DNA of 64,000 bases from Aspidapion aeneum (GCA_963576565.1 OY755042.1:108739314-108803313), one strand, 5' to 3'. Positions 32,024 through 44,365 are shown, numbered from the stretch's first letter. The notes: a model not told the origin generated them from the sequence alone. A program made the numbers and translations.

Positions 32024-32850
32024 GACATATTTAAAATCTTATAGCATAGTTTATATTTAATAAGTACCCCTAATAAGAAGGTAAGCAAAAGAAGTTTATC
32101 TAAGGAATCAAAATAAAACTACCATATTTTTTGCACCAAAAAAGTATTTTGAAAAATTTACAATGAAAGTACAGCTTTTTTTGTAGTTAAAAAATTAAAA
32201 AAATGTATTGCTTTAAAAGTTCATGTTTTTTTGTACTAAAAAGTTTTATAAAATGCATAGCTTAAAAGTACATGCTTTTTTGTACAAAACCACAGCCATG
32301 CTTTAAAAGTGCATGCCTTTTTGTACAGAAAAGTATGTCTGCTGGCCTGATAGAGGCCATTGTGCCATCGCGTTGCTACTAAATTACTTCTAACGTTGTA
32401 CTTTACCGTTACTCGCTACTGGCAATGACTTTACATAAAATTGATGTTTGTTGGGAAAAATAATAAATTTATTACCCCCACTCTTAAGCCATTTGTGCTC
32501 CCTCAGCTTTACAGCTAGATACGCCCTTGGATTAGGGTTTATTATCCGTAAGTTATGGAAGTAGACCCCTTCGTACTTAGGCTTAGGCATAGGGCTCGAA
32601 CAAAATTTAAATTGATCACACCTAAAATGGGACAACACAGTAAAGGATTAATGTCCATTTTAGATAACTTCCGAAATGCGGGAGTGTGCATAGTATCAAA
32701 ATAAATATGTCATAATTTATTTTCAAAAACAAATAATAACTCCAAATAATTGTTTGCTAAAATTATTTAGTATTAACCATGTTCCCGACAGTGATTTTGT
32801 CTGCTTATTGGAAGCGTCTGCTTAAGAGAGGGAACTGCGAAATTTTGATA
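32024..32850. repeat. spacer with degenerate short tandem units
   Basis: Between about 32160 and 32335 a unit of roughly 55-60 bases recurs three or four times (AAAAGTRCATGCTTTTTTGTAC). Near 32800, GTCTGCTTAAGAGAGG resembles the GTCCGCTTAATAGAGG box of Tigger-like ends at 35440. No gene. Confidence 0.5.
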
Positions 32851-33523
32851 TACAGTGTGTCCACGGATTGAGTGCGGGTAATTGCTCCTGCTTGGTCTCA
32901 AACTAAGATATTAAGAAAATGAGCCAAATCAAATAATATAGGTACATGGTGGTTTAGTAGGCTGATTTAATAATGTAAGGTATAAACGACAAAAAAAAAT
33001 CGATTTAGATTCTGATTTTCTAGGAATCGCTCCTGCTTGGTTGCAAACTAAGACGGTCAAAAAATGAGTCAAATCAATTGATAGTGTTAAATGTAAAGTC
33101 TGTAAAGTACCTTTGTTTTAAAAGATATCGGAAAAGGTTATAAAAAAGAGTTGTTTAGAACCAAAAGTTACAGCAGATTCTCAATTTTCAGAAAAATCAG
33201 CCAACTTTGATTTTGTAAGTTGGTTATGAAAATTTTTCTTTAGATAATTTTTACCTGATTGCTCTGAAAATTGAGAATTAGCTGTAACTTTTAATTCTAA
33301 ATAACTTTTCTTAATAACCTTTTCTGTTATTTCTTAAAACAAAGGTACTTTACTTTTCACACATTTTATCGAATCAACCTACTAAACCACCCTGTATATT
33401 GACTGATTTGGCTTATTTTCTTAATATGTTAGTTTAAGACCGAGCAGAAGCGATTCCCAGAAAATCAGAATCTAAATCGATAATTTGTTGTCATTTACAC
33501 CTTACCCGCACTCAATCCTGTAT
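32851..33523. mobile_element. foldback element 2
   Basis: An almost complete palindrome of 673 bases. The left ACAGTGTGTCCACGGATTG and AGTGCGGGTAA is inverted at the right (TTACCCGCACTCAATCCTGT). Inner boxes such as GTAAAGTACCTTTGTTTTAA and TCTCAATTTTCAGA are mirrored as well. No ORF. Similar in style to foldbacks 1 and 3. Confidence 0.82.
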
Positions 33524-33937
33524 ATTTATTAACAATTTCCGCTGCTTGAGATTTTCCGGTATTAAATTTTTCGGCGATCTTTAGTGCTCCGAAACGTTAA
33601 CAACATTTCAAAGAGATCTATTATTACCCAACTGAACAATAAAAATAAACACAGCAGTCCCACCGAATAAAATATTGTTGTAAATACGACAGAAGTATTT
33701 AGTCTCCACATTAAAACAGAAAGAGGTAATTCCCCGGCTGCAGAGTGCAATGTTGGCAACATACTACATAATGTCCATGTCGTGCAGCGCTTCGTCCCGT
33801 TGTCAGAGGTTCGCGTCCGGTTAAGGGAGGTTTCAGAATTTTTTAACCAAAAAAAATTGTCCGCGTCTGGTTATTAGAGGGTCCGGTTATTTTCCGGGAA
33901 TTTTACATGTGAAGACATAGGCAAACGCTTGGTTCCA
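33524..33937. repeat. worn Tigger-like terminal boxes
   Basis: GTCCGGTTAAGGGAGGTTTC (33809) and GTCTGGTTATTAGAGGGTCC (33864) match in style the right-hand cluster at 35430-35487 (GTCCGCTTAATAGAGGTGTC, GAGAGGTTTCACTGTA). They suggest the flanks of foldback 3 are part of a pogo/Tigger-type element, but a proper left end was not found. Confidence 0.4.
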
Positions 33938-35430
33938 ACAAAGGATCAGACACAAAAAACACAAGGATGAAACACCTCTTATGTAATTTCTGTAATCCGT
34001 CAAACTTCATGAAATTTTGGTATGTTGTAGACTAAACCTTTCTTATCAAAAGCTCTCATGAGCCCAACTTAACTTAAATTAAAGACCAGTTTTTGAAATA
34101 CAGGGTGTTGAATGTGATTGAAGCATAATGGCTTTTTAAACGGGTTTTCCAAACATAAACGCAATGTTTTTATTTTGTATATTTATTTATTATTTTTAAT
34201 CTGTACCTTTTAAACATTATCTACAGGGTGTTTAAGTAAATATTAGTCGAATGTTTTAATGAGAAATAAGCTTTAGTGTGCTGTAGATTAAACCTTGCTC
34301 ATCAGAAGTCCTCATGAGCCCAACTTAAATTAATTTTCAGTTTAATAAATACAGAGTGTTGAAGGTGATAATGTTCAAGAAGCATAATAGCTCTTTAGAC
34401 GGGTTTTTCAAACTTATTTACAATGTTACATTTAGAGTATTTATTAGTTTTCCAATGATTCTTTTAATGATAAAGCTGGACTTATTTAGTATTTAATACA
34501 CGGTGTTTTGGAAAATACCATTTTTTAAATACAAATTAAAAATCTATATATTGTAATAATTGAGCATCTTACTATTAACAGACGGCATTTAGCGAAATTG
34601 TGGTGCAAAAAAACTAAAAAGGGCATAATTGTAAAGAAAAGGGGACTTTTTTTAAAATCCTCTACCAAAATACTCGATGAAAAATCATTTCTTGTTTGGA
34701 CAACCCGTCCAAAGAGCTATAATGCTTCTTAGACATCATCACTTTCAACACCCTGTATTTCAAAAACTGGTCATTAATTTAAATTGGGCCCATAAGAACT
34801 TTTGATAGGAAATGTTCAATCTAAAACACACTAACGTTTGTTTCTCATTAACACTTTCCGTTAATATTTACCTAAACACCCTGTAGATAATGCTTTAAAG
34901 GGACAGATTAAAAATAATAAATACATCGTAAATATATGTAATACAAACAATGCGTATATGTTTGGAAAACCCGTCTAAAGAAATATTGTGCTTCTTGGAC
35001 TTATCACTTTCAACACCTTGTATTTCAAAAACTGATCACACATTTATGTTGGGCCCATGAGAATTTTTGATAAGCAAGGTTTACTCTACAACATACTAAA
35101 GCTTGTTTCTTATTAAAAAATTCGACTAATATTTACTGAAACACCCTGTAGATAAGGTTTTGAAAATAATAATACAGATTGAAAAAAATAAATAAATCGT
35201 AAATATACGTAATACTAATAGTGCGTATATGTTTGGAAAACCGGTCTAAATAGGCATGATGCTTCTTGGACATTATCTATTTCAACACCCTGTATATCAA
35301 AAACCGGTCATTAATTTGAAATGGGCCCATGAGAACTTTTGATAAGAAATGTTCGGTCTACAACATACCAAAATTTCATGAAGTTTGACGGATTACAGAA
35401 ATCCCATAAGAGGTGTGCCTGATCCTTTGT
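33938..35430. mobile_element. foldback element 3 with iterated ACAGGGTGT boxes
   Basis: The outer arms ACAAAGGATCAGACAC, CACCTCTTATG and TCCGTCAAACTTCATGAAAT are inverted at the right end. Four box-plus-spacer units on the left (about 34101, 34225, 34348 and 34500) face about five on the right (34748, 34876, 35013, 35141 and 35284). Spacers contain GTTTGGAAAACCCGTC and GCCCATGAGAACTTTTGAT. No ORF. Confidence 0.8.
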
Positions 35431-35804
35431 CCGCCTAAAGGGAGTGTCCGCTTAATAGAGGTGTCCGCCAGGAGAGGTTTCACTGTATAATATTGAGTAG
35501 TGTAAATTCTTTTTGGAAGGAAAATAAATAATAACAGCATTAAACCAATTGGAAATTAAAGAAAATACCTAGATATCGCAGCTAACGGAAAAATAAATCT
35601 GACAAAAATAAATTATACGAAAAAGTTCGATAATAAAGTTTAGAATAAAATTCCGGTTTATGACTACAGAGCTCCTATTTGTAACAATAAAACCCGAAAT
35701 GTGGTTTAAAAATGGTTTTCAGCGAAACTAGAAAAAAGTTTATTAAAAACGTTGTAGGCCATAAACAGGACTACAAATTTTGTGGGTATAATCCATTTTT
35801 ACCT
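35431..35804. other. spacer including a Tigger-like right end
   Basis: GAGAGGTTTCACTGTATAAT at 35473 is the kind of terminus expected for pogo/Tigger elements. Downstream text has no recognisable content. Confidence 0.4.
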
Positions 35805-36240
35805 TGCTAGAGAAGGTATTATTTTCGACGACATTTTTTTTTGAAGATAACGCCGAAAATCTGTTATTTGGGTGTATCTTGACCTATTTTAGCAATATTG
35901 TCGTGATCTCTGTCTGTGTGTGTGTCTGTCCGTAACACGGTAGCTCCTAAACCGCTTGCAGTATTCGACACTGTAACGAGCTGATTAGATTTTGGCCAAA
36001 ATCCATGAATGTTAATGACAGTTTTTTGACAATTAATTTTTTTTTAAATAATAACTTTTTAACGAAGCATCGCATCAATATGCGGTTTTCGGCATATAGT
36101 AGACTACATTTTGCTCAACGATTTGTGTTATAAACAAAAACTTTGTAGGAGCGTTAGTTTCTGAGATATTTACAAATAATTGTTTTTAGTGCTGATGCAT
36201 TATGGCTTCACTTGAACTGTATTATAGGCTAGCTAGGAAG
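35805..36240 (-). repeat. dispersed repeat R27, copy c
   Basis: Reverse-strand copy beginning TTGCTAGAGAAGGTATTATT. Contains GTAACACGGTAGCTCCTAAA, GAGCTGATTAGATTTTGGCC, TGTGTTATAAACAAAAACTT and CATTATGGCTTCACTTGAAC. A short GT-rich microsatellite lies at 35905-35930. Confidence 0.85.
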
Positions 36241-38175
36241 GTATATATCAGATCCGTTATGGATTCATTAATTTTTATAAAGCCTAAAATTTTCCGAAAA
36301 AAATCGATTTTTGGCCTTTTTTGTTGTTATCTTCCACATTTTTTTTTACAAAATTTTCTGAAAACATGTCTTTTTATGTTTTAAACAAGTCAAGAATTAT
36401 CAGCACGTAGATAGATTTTCTTTCCGGGGGATACTCCCATTTAGAATGAGCTGTTATTCACTGACGCCTAATAAAAATTTGCCAGGAAACATAATTTAAA
36501 GCAGTTTAAATATAGCAAATTGAAATTGCTGCAATATGTATTTCAAATTATATCTCAAAGTGATGAAGACTTTTTATTTCACCTACTTTCAGAACTTTTT
36601 CGGATGAAAATAGCGAATATAATTTTTTTATGCTGCTCTGCTAGCTTTAGTCGACCAATAGACACAGAAAAGACGAGAAAGATAGATATTACTCCGAAAT
36701 AAATTGATAAAATATTTAATTGCTTAACATTCACTGTGTTAAAACCGCTCGGGTACCCCCTTTTTAAAAAACCATATTGTTACAAATTTAAGTTATTTAC
36801 ATTTTATAGTTAGAATTTATTTAGGTTTAGTGTAGTATTACGTTGATTTATCTTAAGGTTCTATTATTAGTCTAGGTTTTAGTTGCGTTATCTGTGACTT
36901 GCGGTCGCATTAATACGAGAATTTTCCAGACGTCGAAGACTGTCAGTCAAAGATAACCAACGGTTGTGATCGCGGGATATTAACACGAAGGTAATAGGCC
37001 GATTAAAGTAGTGAATTATTAGCAAGTTATTAGTAAGTTTAAGAACGTGTTTTTGTACATAATTGTCGAAATAAATTGGCATATCGTTTTTGACATTTGC
37101 GAGGTTTAATAATTGTTGAGAACCCGTAACAATATATTGCTCTGCTGGCTTTAGCAGACCACCAAACTTTAGAAAGAAAATAGGGATGATTAAAAACAAT
37201 CTACAAGATTTTGAGATTTAATTGCTCTATATTTACCGTGTCAGTACTACCCTGGTAATATTTTTATTAAAAAAAAAAATTGTGCTGCTTTGCTCGCTTT
37301 AATCAAGCAATATACACAATTGATAGATCAAATTCTTTTGCCAATTGCAAGCTTTAAATTAGCTCCGAGCCGTCACGTGCTATGCAAAAAGACATCCATT
37401 GTATAAGCTTCTCCTACGATTCGACCGAGAAACGTTCAGTCGGTACGGGGCAGAAGAACAGATTTCGCTTCAAACGCGTAAAATTCACTAACTCTGAAGG
37501 GCTGGCGACTTTGCCATTGTTCGAGACAAGTCATTTCGCACCACACGCGACCGCTCAGAGTTTGCGTCAAAGCGTGTGATGTGGATGGTCTCATCACACA
37601 CATAAGACCGGAATAGCTTTTCAAGTTAAACCTTATAGAGTTTAGGTACTTGGCAAATTCATATTTTACAAATTATAAAAAAAGATAGTAGGCAAGTATT
37701 ATTTTAAAGGTATACTTGAAAAAGCTCAATTAAAGTGGAACTTATCCCATTTACAATTCAAATATTTTCAAAACAAACAAGATCTTTTTCCAAGAAATTC
37801 TCAGGTTTCCATCAGGGAATAAAGGATCCAGAGATTTAAAACCAGAAAGGAAAATGGAATCAGGGGTTTAACCCGCAGGGTACACAAAATGATTGAAATG
37901 GAAATTTGATATCGCAATAGGATATTTATAGAAACTATATTAAAATAAAAGCTTTATTTCAGCCCATTTAGTTTGGAATAATGCTAGCGAACCATATCCA
38001 ATCATTAAAAAACAGGTAAGTAATATCCCACCTACCTAGCTACTACTTCTTGAAGTTCTATCTACTCCTAAAGTTTGGAAATAATAATAGCAATTCAAAT
38101 CCTGCAGTTGATTCAACGTCATACTGCACCAGTCTCATAAGTTCTTAAATCCTGCCCAAGTAGAATTTATTATAG
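36241..38175. other. spacer with three dispersed copies of a short motif
   Basis: GCTCTGCTRGCTTTAG-like motifs occur at about 36634, 37140 and 37285, each followed by a CGACCAATAGACAC-like or CAATATACAC-like stretch. 37370-37625 is less AT-rich and open in both directions, but I recognise no product. Nothing else is supported. Confidence 0.45.
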
Positions 38176-38213
38176 ACAACAAGTGAAATAAAAGAAAAAT
38201 CAGAAAAAAGTTG

Positions 38214-38284
38214 TCCTCGGCCAGGACTCGAACCCGGAATCTCTTGCTCTGTACGCAAACGCTCTCTCATTGAGCCACCAAGGA
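38214..38284 (-). tRNA. tRNA-like sequence in repeat unit 1 (anticodon position ACA)
   Basis: On the minus strand: acceptor TCCTTGG/CCGAGGA (7 pairs, one G-U), D stem GCTC/GAGC, anticodon stem TTTGC/GCAAG with loop GTACAGA, 5-base variable loop, T stem CCGGG/CCTGG with loop TTCGAGT. The internal A and B boxes of a Pol III promoter are recognisable. The D loop lacks the usual GG, and ACA is not a normal tRNA-Cys anticodon. Its place in a tandem repeat argues for a SINE head rather than a working tRNA. Confidence 0.6.
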
Positions 38285-38620
38285 ACATACACAAATTTTC
38301 GAAAAACTTCCACCTATGTATGTATGTATGTGTGGTGTCTCAATACAAGAACGAGAAATTATCAGGGTATTAACTCATCCAAGCCAATTCAACTGATCTT
38401 TTATAATTCTTCTCTCCTACCGTCAAAGGTATAAAAACTCAAATTAGACGTAAAGTATCAACGTCTGAAATCATGAGATCACCTTTTTCGTGTGTTAAAA
38501 TCTCTGATCGCAATGGGCGATTGCCAATATAATTTTCAAATATCAAATTGCAAATAACGCAAGGACCTAAAACCATAAACAACAAGTGAAATTAAAGAAA
38601 GAAAAATCAGCAAAAAGCTT

Positions 38621-38691
38621 TCCTCGGCCGGAACTCGAACCCGGATTCTCTTGCTTTGTACGCAAACGCTCTCTTATTGAGCCACCAAGGA
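38621..38691 (-). tRNA. tRNA-like sequence in repeat unit 2 (anticodon position ACA)
   Basis: Same 71-nt fold as unit 1. Differences fall in loops (AATAAGA D loop, GTACAAA anticodon loop, AGAAT variable loop) or keep pairing (T stem CCGGG/TCCGG). All four stems are intact. Functional status unknown; a SINE-derived head is more likely. Confidence 0.6.
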
Positions 38692-38995
38692 ACATACACA
38701 AATTTTCGGAAAACTTCCACCTATGTATGTGTGTGTGGTGTCTCAATACAAGAACGAGAAATTGTCAGGGTATTGACTCGACCAAGCCAATTCAACTGAT
38801 CTTTTATAATTCTTCTTTCCCACCGTCAAAGGTATGAAATGAAAATGAAATGAACCTTTCTCGTGTGTTAAAATCTCTGATCGCAATGGGCGATTGCCAA
38901 TATAATTTTCAAATATCAAATTGCAAATAATTCAAGGACCTAAAACCATAAACAACAAGTGAAATTAAAGAAAGAAAAATCAGAAAAAAGTTCTT

Positions 38996-39310
38996 TCTTT
39001 TTTTTAAGTGTGCATCCAGTGTAATTTTTGTCGGATTGGGGTTGGCATGGCATTATTGTTTATTGTGACTGGAAAATAATTAATGGACTCACGATGAGTC
39101 GTTTGCAAAAGTAGCAGATATTACAGTGTCCAGAAGCTCTACAAAAAAATACTCTGCCAAATTATGGGCACCTAATTTTTCACGTTTCTACCCTCACCCT
39201 TTTTTTGGCTTATGTCTGGTGGATTTTAGTAATTTTTAAACGGGGCCATCTAGAGCCAAAACCCAACCTACGTAACAAATTTCACTAAAACCAGGCAAGC
39301 AGTTTTTACG
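38996..39310. other. spacer
   Basis: No supported feature. Confidence 0.4.
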
Positions 39311-39318
39311 TTCTGAAC

Positions 39319-39775
39319 TAGAGGTGTTGAAAAAGTAACTATTCGTTACTCGTTACTCGACAAATAACGGAGTAACGAATACCGATCCGATAATTAAATG
39401 ATTACTTTCGATACTTTGATTACTTTGATTCCTTCGATTATTTTAGTATTCAGTAATCACTCGAAAGTCAGTAATCCGTTTATTTGTTTTTGGTCCATTT
39501 TTGTATTTTTCACAGCAAAGTTTCTACGTAATTCCTACCATTATTTTTTTAATTTTAGCCCGCATTTTGAAAATTTCAATTGAATATTTCCATAATATCA
39601 ACAACAAAAATATACCTACAAGTAAATGATCTTCGAATTAACGACAGTCCGAGAATTTTGCACTAATTGTATGACTGAATTGAATACAGTTAAAGTAATC
39701 AAAGTAACGATAGTAACGAATATATAAAATGATTACTTAGTAGTCGAGTAAAAGTAACAAAAATCAACACCTGTA
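39319..39775. mobile_element. hAT-type MITE (457 bp)
   Basis: The left end TAGAGGTGTTGAAAAAGTAA and the inverted right end TACAGGTGTTGATTTTTGTT are flanked by the perfect 8-bp duplication TTCTGAAC (39311-39318, 39776-39783). Subterminal GTTACTCG/CGAGTAAAAGTAAC boxes are numerous. No transposase. Confidence 0.92.
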
Positions 39776-39783
39776 TTCTGAAC

Positions 39784-40689
39784 CTCAACAATAAGTTCAC
39801 ACATAATAGCTATAATATACGTGCGGGCTAAAAAACGAGCCTCTTTACTTTTACGAGTAAAAGTAACAAAAATCCTTAGCAAGGGATAAAAATTGACCCA
39901 CTGACCTCTTTTCTAAATAGTGAGGTTTTATCCTTAAAGTTAAAAAAACATTAATTTTTTTATATGCGCGTAACTTAAAATATAATTTACCTCTATGTTA
40001 TCATTAACTCGAAAATTCAATCAAAAATCCGTTTCACACCGGGCAAATTTAATTATGTTACATGTGTAATAATTAATTATACAAAATTACATTGCAATTA
40101 GTGTTATTTTTACCTTTATGTACTGTATTCCAATTGTTTTAATATAACTATATATTTACCTGTCACAGAATTATAGGAAAAACAGAATATTAACCCATTA
40201 CGAATCTTGCGTCTTTGGCCGTTAAGGATAGTTAATAACCCCCCCCCCCCCCCCAGAACCTGAAAAAATATGTAAGGTCTAAGGTAAACGCTGAGAAAAA
40301 TTATATTTTTGTTGACTTGATTTACTCAAGAAAGAAATCGCCTGTGAAAAAAAGGGCATATGGAAAAAGGCACATATTGGTCACCCCAAAAATGTCGAAT
40401 AAATTGCAAAAAATTTGATCGAAGTATTGTAAGTATTACACGGTGAAGTGAAATGGAATGAAAAAAAATTAATTAAAAAAAAAATAACCTTAATATGCGG
40501 ACGCCCCTGGAGTGTCAATATAAGCTTTAACACAACCTTCTGATACGCCGTTTAATAAAACACTTTATTGTGTCTAAAAAAGTTATATTAACATTTTTCT
40601 CTAAAATGCTTGGCTTTTTTCAAACTGAATAAAACGTAAAAAAACTTTATTCTTTTTCATGATCTTGGCTCACTTAGGATACATCGTTT
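39784..40689. other. AT-rich spacer with poly(C)
   Basis: A C16 tract lies at about 40239-40254. ACTTTTACGAGTAAAAGT (39857) is a small palindrome of the kind found in the neighbouring MITE. No gene. Confidence 0.5.
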
Positions 40690-41369
40690 AAAAGTTAATT
40701 TAATTTTCTACAATAAAGTTAATTACACACTTTCTATAAAATGCTTACCTTTTGAGAAAATGACATAAAACTAAATAATTTCAGTTTATTTTGCATATAC
40801 TATGGAAATACGTAGGAACGGGTGTACTGCTAAAACTTCAGGGCTCGTATCTGAGCAAGAATACTAGGCAGAGAACTTAGTGATATAACATTTTATAGGC
40901 CATTAGTTAACCTTTATTCTATGTTCTTACAGATTTTCTCAAAAATAAAACAGTTATGACTAAGGCCACTAAATAAAAACTAAAGGCCACAAAATAAAAT
41001 AAATGGATCCATGACGGGTCTGATACCTTCATAGCTAGCCTATTAGCATAAGTGAAGCTATGATAATCTGTCTTAAAAACACTTTTTTGTAAATATCTCT
41101 GAAACTAATGCCTCTATGAAGTTTCTGGTTATAACACAAATTATTGAGAAAAATATAGTCTACTATATTTTAAAGACCGCATATTGATGCGATGCTCCGT
41201 TAAAAAGTTAGCATTTTTCAAATTGTTTAATTGTGAAAAAACTGTTATTAGCAATGGGTGTTCACCAAAAACTAACCAGCTCGTTAGAGTGTCGAATACT
41301 ATTTTACCTCAAAAATTTATGAAAATCGGTTTAGCGGTTTAGGAGCTATCGTGTTACGGACAGAAAAAA

Positions 41370-41410
<41 letters not shown>

Positions 41411-41730
41411 GACGTCACGACGATATTGCTAGGATAGGTCAAAATACACCCAAATAACACATTTTCGGCGTTATCTTAAAAAATAATTTTTCGTCGATAA
41501 CAATACCTTCTCTAGCCATTGCGGTGCGGGCTAGGAAGGTAAAAATTAGTCAAAATCCAAAATGGCGGCGAAATGTTTAGCGTCATAACTTGAAAACCAT
41601 TTGTCCGCCAGAAAATCGTACAAAAGCGTTTTTGTAGAAAATTTCATTGTCTTTAACTTTTGTCTAACACTTTTTCTATAATGTACACAAAAAAACGCCC
41701 CCCGCCCCAAAGTCGAAAATTCTATTTTTT
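40690..41730 (+). repeat. dispersed repeat H, copy 2, with R27 insertion
   Basis: 40690-40984 and 41546-41730 match H copy 1. The Jockey target AGAGAACTT at 40870 is empty here. Between GGCCACTAAATAAAA and AATTAGTCAAAATCC lies an R27 copy that copy 1 lacks. Confidence 0.85.
40985..41545 (+). repeat. dispersed repeat R27, copy b
   Basis: The uninterrupted version of R27 that gives the empty site for the Tigger MITE at 27202. It contains a (CA)n tract at 41371-41407 and ends GCGGGCTAGGAAGGT. Confidence 0.88.
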
Positions 41731-42569
41731 TTTTAGGTTTCCAATGTGAACAACATAAGGTTCATGACTAACTAATGACTAGCCTATTTGTGTGGTTATA
41801 TTTATAATTCTATTTTTTTTTAATTCTGGGATAATGACCATTTGTTCATGTTTCTAGGTATTTATATCATTATGACGGTTGCACAAAATCTCGTTGCACA
41901 AACGCCTGTTTTTTAATAATAAAAATAATAATAATGTTTTGCCATATTTTTCACCTAACTAAATATGATTTTGAATATCATTGGACTTTAATTGACTCTA
42001 TTTCATGATTTTAATTACGATAAGTGCACGTTAATTTTATATTTAGGGCTTTTCATAAAATTGCACATAAATATTATATTGTGCAAATTTAACGTGAAGT
42101 GTTTTTTAACTGTAAAATCAATATTTTTTATTTCATAATTTAAATAAGGTAATAAATTGGTAACTACCTACAATATTATGTCATTGTTATCTAACAAAAA
42201 TAAGATGTATATATAATAGGTTACGTCTGTTATATGGGCTTTAAAAAAGCTGTTGATTGTGTAAATCATCCGTAAACTAATGAAAAAAATATACAAAATA
42301 ATGAATGTAAAAAATTTTCTTCCTTCTTATTTTGTTAAATATTTTTGTTTCTTTACTTAGAGATCAAGAAACCTTTTAAATTTTAATTAAAAGAGAATTA
42401 CTGTTTATTGAATTTTAAATTGGTTTGATTAGGAATTGTTTAATTATGTATTTTATCTAGGATCGTACTATAGGGTAAACATATTTACACTGTTTACATG
42501 TTATTAAAATTAAGATTTATTTCAATTTGCAATAAAAATTAGAAATGCAATAAGTTTTCATGGCCAATC
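41731..42569. other. AT-rich spacer
   Basis: The only hint of coding is 42233-42273, which reads MGFKKAVDCVNH, similar to RT motif A (xFxKAFDxVNH). It stands alone and could be chance. Nothing else. Confidence 0.4.
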
Positions 42570-42720
42570 GGGAAAAAAGAAGTTTTTGTTTCTCTCATAT
42601 TTTTCCATGGATAGCTTGAAAGCTTAACCTCACGGGGGTCCAAGATCTAATGGACTCCTCAGAACACAGCTTGGTCAATATGACACCCTTACGAAGTTAT
42701 TTTTAGATAGTTTTAGCTGT
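42570..42720 (-). repeat. dispersed repeat X, copy C (short, internal deletion)
   Basis: A reverse-strand piece joining GTGTCATATTGACCAAG to GGAAAAATATGAGAGAAAC. The stretch between two GTCC direct repeats present in copy A (CCCATAAGGA to TAGGTGT) is missing, as expected for slippage deletion. Confidence 0.8.
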
Positions 42721-43174
42721 AGTGTAGCAAAATATTTATTCATACTAAATAACCAATATTGTTAATAAAAATATTTCCAAACTTTCAACTATTTTACGTT
42801 TTTAACAAAAGAAGGCCTCTTGGTATAACATCAAAAATTTTAATCGCTAAAAAATCTGATGGATGGTCATATTTTTTGTGTATACATGTCCGGTATACAT
42901 GAGGGATAATAAAAAGGGTCCAGATTTTGATATGAAAAGGGCTCTCCAATTTTTTCATTATATTAGAGAGCAATAGCGAAGGTGTTTTCTACGTTTTAAA
43001 TAAAGGAATTTTAGAGTCAAAAAGCAGCATTACACGTTTGCAAGCTTATCATGAGCAAAACCCGTACCTAATAATTTGTAATGCCGGTTCCACACTCTCG
43101 CCCGAATGCTCTCGCTATGTCTCCCCGAGTATCCCGGCTGAAAGACTCGTACCCGAGTACGACCATAGAAACTC
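42721..43174. other. spacer
   Basis: A short ORF at 43038-43223 runs into repeat D and has no recognisable product. Confidence 0.4.
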
Positions 43175-44365
43175 TTGTAACAAAACGGGATTTGAATATA
43201 AATGGTATTCGTGCCATTTATAAGTTTTTAAATATTTTTGAATAAATATTGTTTTCGACACAACAAGCATTAATTAAATGCAAGACTAGGTTAACAACAA
43301 GTAAAATTTATGTCAACGCAGCGACTTGTTTTTAGGCATTGATTTTCAGGTTCGCTGTATTTTATTAAAAGTTATATTCGACTAATTTGTCCCTTGAGCC
43401 ACTAACAATACAATAATGTATATTTTGTAACTGGAAACAAAGTTAAGAAACTATTTTCAACTTTTAAAAACACACTGTGTAATTTTAATTTGTAACGGTT
43501 TTTTAAGTCGAATTACTCTGGTTTGTGCTGGTGTTTTTCTTTGTCTAGAGCGTTTAAAGCACAATCTTTCTCATTCTTTATGGAGCGCTTTACCATAAGA
43601 GTTTCGGCGAATCAACGGCAAGCTATGAGGGCTATGAGTGCCTACAGAGCAGGGTAGTTTTCACTGAGACAAGAAAAGCGTTATAAAGCATTCTTTGCTT
43701 GGCTTCTATATGCTTCACTTCGCTTCATTTAAGGTCTTACAACTAGGGAAATGTTAAATTTTTATAAATTATCTTTGTTATTCATAACTATTTTAGTATT
43801 TACTTTGTTAGAGTATATTTCAATTTCAAACATCTTTATTATTGCTGTTTCCAGTATTTAAATATTGTTTCTATGTTTTTGTGGTTTTTTAACCTTAAAT
43901 ACAAACTTTTCGTTGCCCTAAAATCGGTATTTTTAATCAATATAATATCCCAAACCTAAACAGTAGTACTAAGTAAATTAAACAGTTGATTTAATAATAT
44001 TATTCAATCAGCGTTTAAAATGTTGCTAAATAAATATATTGACAACAAGCCTACAAAAGGTTCCTAAAACCTAAAAGTTTAAAGAGTGTTAATAGTAGAA
44101 AAATTTCATATTTATTTAATAAATATAAAGAAGTGAAAATGTGAAGAAGAAGAAGAAAATTAAACAGTTATGCATGATTTTCCTACATTGTAATTGAGAA
44201 AAATGGTTATAGTATATACTTCCCATAAGAACCGCCAAATATCATAAAAAATAATAAATAATTTAATAACGTTTAATTCATATAAGTTGGTGCCCAAATT
44301 GATGGCTTACAACATTGAAGCCTTGGCCAGTTGATTTGGAAGTACCACTGTTAAGGCCACCTACT
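43175..44365 (+). repeat. dispersed repeat D, copy 1 (about 1.2 kb)
   Basis: Direct-orientation partner of 60909-62135. It starts TGTAACAAAACGGGATTTG and ends near GTACCACTGTTAAGGCCACC. ACTC flanks both ends (43171-43174 and 44366-44369), a possible 4-5-bp duplication. No ORF of note. Unclassified non-autonomous element. Confidence 0.75.

Larger units (their letters stand above)
38176..38995 (-). repeat. tRNA-like tandem repeat (two full units of about 400 and 375 bp plus a partial third)
   Basis: Unit starts (AACAACAAGTGAAAT) lie near 38176, 38578 and 38952. Each full unit holds a 71-nt tRNA-like block, a GTATGTGTGGTGTCTCAATA region, CTGATCGCAATGGGCGATTG and an end GGACCTAAAACCATAAAC. Unit 2 lacks a stretch around GTAAAGTATCAACGTCTGAA. 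Read on the minus strand this is a tRNA-derived, SINE-like repeat arranged head to tail. Confidence 0.88.

Noticed and set aside
33562..33762. 66-codon minus-strand ORF with hydrophobic stretch as a membrane peptide
   Set aside because: No family resemblance and it lies in worn repeat DNA; expected by chance in AT-rich sequence.
37382..37624. Overlapping 60-codon ORFs on both strands as a host exon
   Set aside because: Less AT-rich than the surroundings, but no domain, splice pattern or conserved partner is visible.
38176..38995. CRISPR-like or riboswitch structure in the tandem repeat
   Set aside because: Unit length about 400 bp, tRNA-like core and eukaryotic context; no short repeat-spacer pattern.
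42233..42273. MGFKKAVDCVNH as a reverse-transcriptase relic
   Set aside because: It resembles motif A, but only about 12 residues match and no neighbouring RT block follows. Could be chance.
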